Shown here: positions 7,438-14,957 of the stretch, piece after piece
Position numbering within the stretch: the stretch's first letter is position 1
Layout: each line of letters starts with the position of its first letter
Source of the DNA: Pseudomonas mandelii
GTDB taxonomy: Bacteria > Pseudomonadota > Gammaproteobacteria > Pseudomonadales > Pseudomonadaceae
DNA: 64,000 nucleotides
NCBI RefSeq assembly: GCF_024138395.1
Contig: NZ_JAMYDU010000024.1
Coordinates: forward strand, 1-64,000
Direction: 5' to 3'
Notes under the pieces: model-generated
Database searches by the model: none
What the model was told of the DNA's origin: nothing
The model's input: only the letters and a program-made list of their open reading frames with translations
Position numbers and translations under genes: made by a program

Positions 7438-9225
7438 TCAACCAAACGTAAATGCATACGCCGATACACCGGGATCGAGAAACTCAATGCTGAATGTCCG
7501 GTCCTTTACGCCTGCGGTCTGGCGTACCAATTGATACAACCGCTGCTCGGTAACGCTGCCGCTGCCATCGGGCGCCACGTCGACACCATGGGCATCACCT
7601 GGGGGCTTGCCGTCAATCAACACTTTGAAACGCACCGGTTTGCCGTCAGCACCGGGGCCCAATACCAGATGCAGATCGCGAGCGTGAAAGCGGTAGACGA
7701 TACGACTGGCCGGTGCGTTTGAAACGGCCCGCTCCGGACCGACAGTCCATTGACCCTCCAGGCTCCAGTCATTGAGGGCCAGTTGTGACGGCGGGCTATA
7801 GGCCGCCACCTTGTCTGGCGCCAGATCGGTTTCAGCAACGAAATGCTCCGCCCGTCGGTAGCCGACATAGGTTTCCGGCGATCGCACTTCATTCATGTTC
7901 GGGGCGAGGTGGACACCCTCGGCACGCGCATTGATCAGCCCATCCGCGACCTTCGCGGCGCCCGCCTCACGCAGCAGTTGCTGAATCACTCGCTCCGATT
8001 CGGCGTATTTGCCTTCACCAAAATGGTGATAACGAATGCGCCCCTGAGCATCGGCAAAATAGTGGGCTGGCCAGTATTGGTTTTTGAAAGCACGCCAGAC
8101 CTTGTAGTCGTTATCGATTGCCACCGGATAAGTGATGCCCAGGTCTTTCATGGCTTTGGTGACATTGCCTACATCACGTTCGAAGGCAAACTCAGGCGTA
8201 TGGACGCCGATCACCACCAAGCCCTGATCCCGATACTTCTCAGCCCAGGCCTTCACATACGGCAGGGTGCGCAGGCAGTTGATGCAGGAGTAAGTCCAGA
8301 AATCCACCAGCACAACCTTGCCCTTCAAGGCTTGAGCAGTGAGAGGGGGTGAATTGAGCCATTGCACAGCGCCGTCCAGCGATGGAAGGTTGCCTTCAAT
8401 TGGCAGTTCGCCCGGTATCCTGGCGGTCATTTTCATGCTGCCGGTGGGTTGATTGCCGTCCCGTGGAATCTGCGACATCATCGCCCCACTGTCGGTGGGC
8501 AACCTACCGGCCAATCGGTTTACCAACGCCTGCTCGATATCGCCAGTGGATGCTGTCGAGACCCGCGCCAGAATCCCGGTATCCAGTCCCAAGGCGATCG
8601 CCACTACACCTGCCAGCATCGCGCCCCCCAAGCCTCTACGGAGCCACTCACCGGCGCCTATCGAACGCTTCATCGCGGCGAAGACTTTACCGCCCAGCAG
8701 CAGTGCCGCGGCGAGAGAGGTGGCGGCACCGGCCGCGTAAGCCAGTAGCAACAAGGTGGTGGCGACATTTGCTCCTTGCAGCGCCGCGCCAGTCAGTAAC
8801 AAGCCCAGAATCGGCCCGGCGCAGGGCGCCCAGAGCAGGCCTGTGGCAACACCGATCAGCAACGAAGCGCCGGGGCGCGGCCGGGTATCGGCAGCCGCGG
8901 CTTCCGACAGCCGACCGCCGGCCGCCACCAGTGGACGCGTCAGGCGCTCGGCCAATCGAGGTAGCAACAGCGTCAGCCCGAACAGTGCAACGAACAGTAA
9001 CGCGAGCCAGCGACCGTACTGATTGACTTGCACCACCCAACCGCCGCCCACCGCCGCCAATGAGGCGACGAGCGCGAAGGTCAGGGCCATCCCTCCCAGC
9101 AGCGGCAAGCCACTCTTCATAAACGGCTGCCCGGTGCGAGCGAAGACAAAGGGCAATACCGGCAGAATGCACGGGCTGACGATCGTCAGCACACCACCGA
9201 GATAAGCGAGGACCAGAAGCCACAT
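7438..9225 (-). CDS. DipZ-type CcdA-thioredoxin fusion (transmembrane thiol electron carrier)
   Basis: A 595-residue fusion. Residues 1-215 form a CcdA-like membrane domain with the paired cysteines Cys19 (VSPCILP) and Cys135 (WAPCAGP), which would carry reducing power from cytoplasmic thioredoxin across the inner membrane. Residues about 275-420 are a TlpA/thioredoxin-like periplasmic domain with active-site Cys314-Ile-Asn-Cys317. The C-terminal 150 residues form a beta-rich domain as in mycobacterial-type DipZ. It lies between exported MsrA and Tat-type MsrB genes in the same direction, which strongly suggests it is their reductant. Start ATG gives the first membrane helix directly. Confidence 0.9.
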   Translation of the reverse strand: MWLLVLAYLGGVLTIVSPCILPVLPFVFARTGQPFMKSGLPLLGGMALTFALVASLAAVGGGWVVQVNQYGRWLALLFVALFGLTLLLPRLAERLTRPLVAAGGRLSEAAAADTRPRPGASLLIGVATGLLWAPCAGPILGLLLTGAALQGANVATTLLLLAYAAGAATSLAAALLLGGKVFAAMKRSIGAGEWLRRGLGGAMLAGVVAIALGLDTGILARVSTASTGDIEQALVNRLAGRLPTDSGAMMSQIPRDGNQPTGSMKMTARIPGELPIEGNLPSLDGAVQWLNSPPLTAQALKGKVVLVDFWTYSCINCLRTLPYVKAWAEKYRDQGLVVIGVHTPEFAFERDVGNVTKAMKDLGITYPVAIDNDYKVWRAFKNQYWPAHYFADAQGRIRYHHFGEGKYAESERVIQQLLREAGAAKVADGLINARAEGVHLAPNMNEVRSPETYVGYRRAEHFVAETDLAPDKVAAYSPPSQLALNDWSLEGQWTVGPERAVSNAPASRIVYRFHARDLHLVLGPGADGKPVRFKVLIDGKPPGDAHGVDVAPDGSGSVTEQRLYQLVRQTAGVKDRTFSIEFLDPGVSAYAFTFG

Positions 9226-9268
9226 ATCGTCGACCTGCGTGAAGTAAGTGAAAGGAAATGCCCATGGA

Positions 9269-9784
9269 TTAAGCCTGTGGCTTGAAAGTCAGCGCCAGGC
9301 CATTCATGCAGTAGCGCAGACCGGTGGGCTTCGGCCCGTCCTCGAAAACATGACCCAAGTGACCACCGCAACGACGGCAGTGAACCTCTTCACGCAGCAC
9401 GCCGAAGGAGCGGTCCTGGCGGGTTGCCACCGCGTTGTCCAGTGGGGCCCAGAAGCTCGGCCATCCCGTGCGGCTGTCGAACTTGGTGTCGGAAGAAAAC
9501 AACGGCAGATCACAACCGGCGCAGGCAAAAATGCCCTTGCGGTGCTCGTTGTTCAGCGGGCTGCTGTAGGCCCGTTCAGTGCCCTCTTCGCGCAAGATCT
9601 CGTACTGTTCGGCGCTGAGCATGGCGCGCCATTCGCTGTCGCTGTGGGTCACCTCGAAAACCTCTGCCGCGTGAGCCTCATCGGTCAGCGCGACGCTTGC
9701 AGAAAATTTTGGCAATACACCAATCACCAAGGCTGCAGCCCCCAGCCCGCCGCTCGCTACAAGAAACTGTCGCCGTGAAAACAT
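9269..9784 (-). CDS. msrB: Tat-exported peptide-methionine (R)-S-oxide reductase MsrB
   Basis: A 171-residue protein with an N-terminal twin-arginine signal (SRRQFLV, residues 3-9, then a hydrophobic stretch), so it is predicted to be exported folded. The MsrB domain has four zinc-binding cysteines (Cys88, Cys91, Cys136, Cys139) and the catalytic Cys159 in RYCMN. It reduces the R-epimer of methionine sulfoxide. No separate resolving cysteine is visible, matching the partner MsrA. It is the first gene of a probable msrB-dipZ-msrA operon and is divergent from a two-component system. The start at 9784 is chosen because it places the Tat motif at the N-terminus. Confidence 0.9.
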   Translation of the reverse strand: MFSRRQFLVASGGLGAAALVIGVLPKFSASVALTDEAHAAEVFEVTHSDSEWRAMLSAEQYEILREEGTERAYSSPLNNEHRKGIFACAGCDLPLFSSDTKFDSRTGWPSFWAPLDNAVATRQDRSFGVLREEVHCRRCGGHLGHVFEDGPKPTGLRYCMNGLALTFKPQA

Positions 9785-9852
9785 GGGCCTTCTCCAAAAT
9801 TTCAGATGCCTTGCATGGAACACAGCCTAGGCTTGAGTTGATCGCCAAATCC

Positions 9853-9877
9853 TCACGAGAAGTAAAACAATTCGTGA
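9853..9877. promoter_or_regulatory. Candidate operator between msrB and the two-component system
   Basis: TCACGA at 9853-9858 and its complement TCGTGA at 9872-9877 form a 6-base inverted repeat with a 13-base AT-rich spacer. It sits in the only region between the divergent msr operon and the response regulator. It is a plausible but unproven response-regulator site. Confidence 0.3.
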
Positions 9878-9937
9878 TAACTCAGCCTCAGGAAAACCCG
9901 CACAATGTGTTCATTGCGTCACAAAGGATTGAGCTTC

Positions 9938-10654
9938 ATGGAACAGACCAAACGCGTCCTGGTGGTCGAGGACGACCTGCATATTGCCGACCTTATCTGC
10001 CTGCATCTTCGCGATGAGCAGTTCGAGGTGGTGCACTGCGCCGACGGCGATGAGGGCATGCGACTGCTGCAGCAAGGAAGCTGGGATGCACTGATTCTCG
10101 ACCTGATGCTGCCCGGCGTCGATGGCCTGGAAATCTGCCGCCGCGCCCGGGCCATGGCCCGCTATACACCGATCATCATCACCAGTGCGCGCTCCAGCGA
10201 AGTCCATCGGATTCTGGGGCTGGAACTCGGCGCCGACGATTACCTGGCCAAACCCTTTTCCATGCTCGAACTGGTGGCGCGGGTCAAAGCGTTACTGCGA
10301 CGGGTCGACGCCATGGCCCGCAACCTGAAAATGGACGCTGGCAGTCTGATCAGCGATGGTCTGTCCATCGACCCGATTACCCGTGAAGTTTCCCTCGATG
10401 GCCGTCGTCTTGACCTCACGCCGCGGGAGTTCGACCTGCTGTACTTCTTCGTTCGTCAACCCGGCAAGGTCTTCTCGCGCATGGACCTGCTCAATGCGGT
10501 GTGGGGCTACAGCCATGAAGGCTACGAGCACACGGTCAACACCCACATCAACCGCCTGCGGGCCAAGATCGAAACCGATCCGGCGCAACCGGCGCGCATC
10601 CTCACAGTGTGGGGTCGTGGTTACAAATTCGCCACGAGCGGAGAGCAGCCATGA
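9938..10654 (+). CDS. OmpR/PhoB-family response regulator
   Basis: A 238-residue regulator. The receiver domain (residues 5-120) has the acidic pair Glu11-Asp12, the phosphorylated Asp55 in LILDLMLPG, and the conserved lysine in YLAKPF. The C-terminal winged helix (about 135-235) carries TPREFDLL and GRGYKF. It should bind DNA after phosphorylation by the kinase whose gene overlaps its stop codon. Position next to the divergent msrB-dipZ-msrA operon suggests it controls periplasmic methionine sulfoxide repair, as HprRS does for msrPQ in E. coli; that link is inference. The ATG at 9938 matches the family N-terminus. Confidence 0.9.
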   Translation: MEQTKRVLVVEDDLHIADLICLHLRDEQFEVVHCADGDEGMRLLQQGSWDALILDLMLPGVDGLEICRRARAMARYTPIIITSARSSEVHRILGLELGADDYLAKPFSMLELVARVKALLRRVDAMARNLKMDAGSLISDGLSIDPITREVSLDGRRLDLTPREFDLLYFFVRQPGKVFSRMDLLNAVWGYSHEGYEHTVNTHINRLRAKIETDPAQPARILTVWGRGYKFATSGEQP

Positions 10655-12171
10655 GCCTGACCCTGACCCAACGCCTGTCCCTAGTGTTCGCCGTGCTGTT
10701 GCTGGTGTGCTGCGGCACTTCGGCATGGATGCAGGTGCGCTCCAATCACATGCATGAACTGGAAGTGGTGCAGGGGTTATCGCGGGATCTGGCACAACAC
10801 ATCGCCCGAGACACGGTGCTGATGGACCGCAATGGCCCGATGCCCAATGCCGTACACGAACTATTCAGTCAGTTGATGCTGGTCAATCCGAGTGTGGAGG
10901 TCTATCTGCTCGACACCGGAGGCCGAATTGTCGGCAGCGCCGCGCCCGAGGGCCGGATACGTCGGGAACGGGTCGATCTGGCGCCGATCCAGCGTTTGCT
11001 CAAAGGCGAGTCCCTGCCGATTCTCGGCGACGATCCACGCAGCGTCGATGGCAGCAAGGTGTTCAGCGCCGCGCCATTGCGAGTCAACGGTCAGCCGGCC
11101 GGTTATCTCTATGTGGTGTTGCTCAGCGAAGAGCACGACCGCTTCGCCGAACGGGGCGCCACCAGCGCAGCGCTCAATACCGCATTGTTGTCCATTGGGC
11201 TGGTGGCGTTGCTGTGCCTGATTGCCGGCCTCACGGCATTTGCCCTGATCACCCGGCCATTGCGCCGTTTAACCGAGAAAGTCAGTCAGTTCGATATCAA
11301 TGGCGTTCCGCCCGCACCGCCCACCTCGCCCGAGCAGGTAGAAAAAGCCGCCAGCCACGATGAAATTGCCGTACTCGACGCAGCCTTCCGGCAGATGCAA
11401 GCGCGCCTTGGCGAACAATGGCGCTCGCTGACCCGTCAGGATCAGGAACGTCGCGAATTGGTGGCGAATATCTCCCACGACCTGCGCACACCACTGGCCT
11501 CGCTGCACGGTTACCTTGAAACCCTGTCGCTCAAGGACGCCACGTTGTCACCTGCCGACCGCCGCCGCTATCTGGGAATCGCCCTGGATCAAAGCCGCAA
11601 GGTCGGCGGCTTGGCACAATCGCTGCTGGAACTGGTGCGGCTGGAGCACGGTTTCGTGCAACCGGTGCTGGAGCGCTTCTCCCTGACCGATCTGGTGCAG
11701 GACATCTTTCAGAAATTCGAACTCAGCGCGGAAGCACGCCAGATCGAGCTCAAGGCCACCTTCGCCCCCAACGTCGTGGTGGCCTGCGCCGATCTGGGGC
11801 TGATCGAACGGGTGCTGACCAACCTGTTCGACAACGCCCTGCGTCACACCCCTCAAGGCGGAGAAATCGAACTCAGCCTACGCCCTCAGGGGGCATTTAT
11901 CGAAGTGACCGTCAGCGACACTGGCCCTGGCATCGCCCCCGAATTGCGCGAGGGTCTGTTCCTGCGTCCGTTCAACATTGGCGGCGCACGACGCGATGGC
12001 GGGCTGGGGCTGCGGATCGTGCATCGGATTCTGCAATTGCATGGTCGCGAGATCGAGCTGATCGATATGCCCGGACGCGGCGCGACCTTTCGCTTCTCCT
12101 TGCCGGTGGATGAGCAAACAGCGGAACAATGTGTGGTTCGTTCGATGACTATAAATTCGATGGGGAAATAA
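10651..12171 (+). CDS. Membrane sensor histidine kinase
   Basis: A 506-residue kinase with two membrane segments (about residues 8-27 and 178-200) enclosing a 150-residue periplasmic sensor region. A HAMP domain follows (about 200-260), then a HisKA domain with phosphorylated His276 in NISHDLRTPLAS, and an ATPase domain with N, G1 and G2 boxes (FDNALRHTP, VSDTGPGIA, GGLGLRIV). Its ATG overlaps the stop of the response regulator (ATGA), so the pair is coupled. The sensor region has no motif I can name; the neighbours suggest a periplasmic redox or oxidative signal. A short tail follows the ATPase domain. Confidence 0.9.
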   Translation: MSLTLTQRLSLVFAVLLLVCCGTSAWMQVRSNHMHELEVVQGLSRDLAQHIARDTVLMDRNGPMPNAVHELFSQLMLVNPSVEVYLLDTGGRIVGSAAPEGRIRRERVDLAPIQRLLKGESLPILGDDPRSVDGSKVFSAAPLRVNGQPAGYLYVVLLSEEHDRFAERGATSAALNTALLSIGLVALLCLIAGLTAFALITRPLRRLTEKVSQFDINGVPPAPPTSPEQVEKAASHDEIAVLDAAFRQMQARLGEQWRSLTRQDQERRELVANISHDLRTPLASLHGYLETLSLKDATLSPADRRRYLGIALDQSRKVGGLAQSLLELVRLEHGFVQPVLERFSLTDLVQDIFQKFELSAEARQIELKATFAPNVVVACADLGLIERVLTNLFDNALRHTPQGGEIELSLRPQGAFIEVTVSDTGPGIAPELREGLFLRPFNIGGARRDGGLGLRIVHRILQLHGREIELIDMPGRGATFRFSLPVDEQTAEQCVVRSMTINSMGK

Positions 12172-12309
12172 TCGACAGCATTGCCAAAAATGCTGACCAG
12201 CCGCCTGTTCATCCGTGACAACGTCGCCTCGGTCCAATAGATTAGGCGGCCTGAAAAGGCCCCGTGCTTTCTCGCCTCAATCCAAGCTAAAAGAAGTAGT
12301 GAAATTTCA

Positions 12310-13014
12310 ATGTCCGATTCCAATACCGCTGAATCCGTAGTCACCTTGTCGTCCAAAGCGGAATACGAAAACTCCATCAATCTTTCACAGCATGTGCCTC
12401 AGGCCAAGACCATCAGCGAGATGGTTCTGGACGCTTTTCAATCCACCCGGGAAAGCGACCAGATCCGCGAGTTGCGCACCGCGATTCGCCAGGCTCACGA
12501 CAGCTTCGACGACGATAAAGCCTACGAATTGATGGGCGAACTCAAGCAGTTGAAAGACGCCGAAGCGGCCGACATCGCTGCCCTGGAAGACCTGAGCAGC
12601 AAATTCCCGATCAGCCGCATTCTGTCCAGCTTCAAGGACGACCCGGCGTTCCAGGAAATCGTCTATGGCTTGGCGCTGAAGGTTTTGAACCAAACTCACC
12701 AGGCCATCAGCAACCCTAGCAGCAGCAAAAGCAAGGCGGCTCGCGCCAAGAAAGAAGTCGAAGTATTTACCATCAGCAAAGACGGCATCAGCGTCACCCT
12801 CCCCCTGCGCACCCCGCGCTCGCGCCTGAACGTTGACCGTGAAGCGCTGGAGTTCCTGGGCTTCACTTTCGTCGGCGAAGGCGATGAAGCCGAGCTGGAA
12901 AGCGAAACGTTCCTGGACAATGCCGGGGCTGAGCAAGCGGTCAACCGTAAGAACATCATCACCGCGCTTCAGCAGCAAACCGCGTTCGACGGCTACAGCA
13001 TCGCCGCGCAGTAA
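12310..13014 (+). CDS. Conserved-looking protein of unknown function
   Basis: A 234-residue acidic soluble protein that I do not recognise. Residues 1-110 look mostly helical with charged, coiled-coil-like segments. Residues about 135-152 form a serine/lysine-rich linker. Residues 153-234 look beta-rich at first (VFTISKDGISVTLPLRTPRSR) and then contain an LDR/EFLGF-like segment and an acidic helix. The layout of a helical N-terminus, basic linker and compact C-terminus recalls nucleoid-associated proteins such as MvaT, but no sequence similarity supports that. It is monocistronic: the kinase gene ends 138 bases upstream and a terminator lies 30 bases downstream. No signal peptide is seen. Confidence 0.75.
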   Translation: MSDSNTAESVVTLSSKAEYENSINLSQHVPQAKTISEMVLDAFQSTRESDQIRELRTAIRQAHDSFDDDKAYELMGELKQLKDAEAADIAALEDLSSKFPISRILSSFKDDPAFQEIVYGLALKVLNQTHQAISNPSSSKSKAARAKKEVEVFTISKDGISVTLPLRTPRSRLNVDREALEFLGFTFVGEGDEAELESETFLDNAGAEQAVNRKNIITALQQQTAFDGYSIAAQ

Positions 13015-13034
13015 CGCTAAACGCTAAACGCTAA
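13014..13034. repeat. Three tandem copies of a 7-base repeat
   Basis: The heptamer acgctaa occurs three times in a row starting in the stop codon of the unknown gene and ending just before the terminator. A repeat of this kind can vary in copy number by slippage. Confidence 0.85.
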
Positions 13035-13041
13035 ACAAAAA

Positions 13042-13074
13042 AACCCCGCCATTCTCTCGAAAGGCGGGGCTTTT
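13042..13074. terminator. Bidirectional Rho-independent terminator
   Basis: A GC-rich stem (ccccgcc / ggcgggg) with an 11-14 base loop is flanked by an A-run on the left and TTTT on the right. It can end both the unknown rightward gene and the leftward cyo operon. Confidence 0.85.
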
Positions 13075-13092
13075 ATTTACAGCATCCGAAGC

Positions 13093-13980
13093 TTAAGGCG
13101 CGTACGTCAGCAACAGCTCACTCGGCACTTTAAAATCCAGCGACATCATCACGCTCAATGCAGTGATGGTGAAGATCGAGAACACGAACAGCTTACGTGC
13201 CCAGACCGTGTCATCCACTGCCTTGTAACCTGTCCAGGCCATGTACAGCCAGTACATGCCCATGGCTGCGGCGACGGCGAGGTAGCTCATGCCGGCGTAG
13301 CCGCTGAAGGTCAGCATCAAGGTCGCCACGAGGAACGCCAGGATGTAGAGCAGGATGTGCTTCTTGGCCACCTGGATCCCGCGCTTCACCGGCAACACCG
13401 GAATCGATGCGGCCAGGTAATCGTTGAAGCGGAAAATTGCGATGGCGTAGGAATGCGGCATCTGCCACAAGCTGAACATCACCAGCAACGTCAGTGCGGC
13501 CATGTCGAAGCTGTTAGTCACAGCCACGTAACCGATCACCGGCGGCATCGCCCCCGACAGACTGCCCACCAGCGTGCCGTGAACCGACTTGCGCTTGAGG
13601 TACAGGCTGTAGAAACCGACATAGATGACAAAACCGATTACCGCGAACAGAGCGGCCAACGGGTTGGCCACCTTGTACAGCAACGCCACCCCGGCCACGC
13701 CCAGCACCGTAGCGAACGCCAAGGCCAATTTCACCGAAATCAGGCCCTGGACCAGCGCACGGTTTTTGGTGCGCTCCATCTTCAGGTCGATATCGCGGTC
13801 GATGCAGTTGTTGAACACGCAACCGGAAGCCACCACCAGGGACGTGCCGATCATCGCAGCCAGGAAAATGGCCAGATCGACATGCCCTTTGGAGGCCAGG
13901 AAAAATCCGCCTGCCACTGAAAGCACGTTACCGAAAATGATCCCCGGTTTGGTGATTTGGATAAAGTGCTTCAAGGACAT
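13093..13980 (-). CDS. cyoE: Protoheme IX farnesyltransferase (heme O synthase)
   Basis: A 295-residue membrane protein of the UbiA prenyltransferase superfamily. It converts protoheme to heme O for the high-spin site of the bo-type oxidase. The aspartate-rich prenyl-diphosphate site is visible as NNCIDRDIDLKMERT near residues 58-72, and about nine hydrophobic segments follow. It is the last gene of cyoABCDE and ends next to a shared terminator. It starts 11 bases after cyoD. Confidence 0.95.
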   Translation of the reverse strand: MSLKHFIQITKPGIIFGNVLSVAGGFFLASKGHVDLAIFLAAMIGTSLVVASGCVFNNCIDRDIDLKMERTKNRALVQGLISVKLALAFATVLGVAGVALLYKVANPLAALFAVIGFVIYVGFYSLYLKRKSVHGTLVGSLSGAMPPVIGYVAVTNSFDMAALTLLVMFSLWQMPHSYAIAIFRFNDYLAASIPVLPVKRGIQVAKKHILLYILAFLVATLMLTFSGYAGMSYLAVAAAMGMYWLYMAWTGYKAVDDTVWARKLFVFSIFTITALSVMMSLDFKVPSELLLTYAP

Positions 13981-13991
13981 CCGGACTTACC

Positions 13992-14327
13992 TCACTTCGC
14001 CATCATGTTGGTGTGGATGCTGAACATGATCCACAACGACAGGCCAACCAACAGGACGATGACCAGTGCAGCGAAGACAAATGCGATCACGTTGTTACGC
14101 TGGGCGGCGGAACGGTCCAGGTGGAGGAAGTACACCAGGTGCACCAGCACCTGGATAACCGCGAACGCCAGCACGATCCACAGGGTGATCGATTTCGGCA
14201 GCGACGGGTACATCACCAGACCGAATGGAATGACGGTCAGGATCACCGACAGGATGAAGCCGATGGCGTAGGACTTTACGCTGCCGTGGTTGGCTTCGTG
14301 GCCATCGTGGGAATGAGCGTTAGCCAT
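13992..14327 (-). CDS. cyoD: Cytochrome bo3 ubiquinol oxidase subunit IV
   Basis: A 111-residue protein with three membrane helices and a histidine-rich N-terminus (HSHDGHEANHG). It is the small accessory subunit of the heme-copper ubiquinol oxidase, thought to assist assembly of the copper centre. It abuts the cyoC stop codon directly, in the expected order of the operon. Confidence 0.93.
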   Translation of the reverse strand: MANAHSHDGHEANHGSVKSYAIGFILSVILTVIPFGLVMYPSLPKSITLWIVLAFAVIQVLVHLVYFLHLDRSAAQRNNVIAFVFAALVIVLLVGLSLWIMFSIHTNMMAK

Positions 14328-14954
14328 TTACATAGTCCCCATCAGATAAACAACCGTGAATACGCAGATCCACACAACGTCCAGGAAGTGCCAGAACAGG
14401 CTCAGGCAGCTCAGGCGGGTCTTGTTGGTCGATGTCAGGCCGTTCTTCTGCACCTGATACATCATGATCGCCATCCAGATCAGACCGCTGGTCACGTGCA
14501 GACCGTGGGTACCGACCAGGGTGAAGAACCCGGACAGGAAGCCGCTGCGGCTAGGGCCGTAGCCTTCGGCGATCAACACGTGGAACTCGTTGATTTCCAT
14601 GGCGATGAAGCCGGCGCCGAGCAGGAAGGTCATTCCCAGCCAGACCAACACCTGGTTTTTCTTGCCCTTGAACAACGCCAGCATGGCGAAGCCGTAGGTG
14701 ATCGAACTGAACAGCAGCAGAGCGGTTTCGCCCAGTACGTAAGGCAGTTCGAAGATGTCGTGGCCCGACGGGCCACCCGCTACGTTGTTAACCAGTACCG
14801 CGTACACCGCGAAGATCGACGCAAACAGAATGCAGTCGGTCATCAGGTAGAGCCAGAAACCGAATACGGTCATCTCGCCCGAGTCGTGGTGATGGTCATC
14901 ATGCCCATGTCCATCGACATGGGTGTGTCCAGCATTGGTCACTAAGTTCGACAT
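14328..14954 (-). CDS. cyoC: Cytochrome bo3 ubiquinol oxidase subunit III
   Basis: A 208-residue protein with five predicted membrane helices and a histidine-rich N-terminal segment, of the usual length for CyoC. It belongs to the COX3-like family and stabilises the oxidase complex in the inner membrane. The start lies 4 bases beyond cyoB and the stop touches cyoD, consistent with tight translational coupling. Confidence 0.94.
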   Translation of the reverse strand: MSNLVTNAGHTHVDGHGHDDHHHDSGEMTVFGFWLYLMTDCILFASIFAVYAVLVNNVAGGPSGHDIFELPYVLGETALLLFSSITYGFAMLALFKGKKNQVLVWLGMTFLLGAGFIAMEINEFHVLIAEGYGPSRSGFLSGFFTLVGTHGLHVTSGLIWMAIMMYQVQKNGLTSTNKTRLSCLSLFWHFLDVVWICVFTVVYLMGTM

Positions 14955-14957
14955 GGT

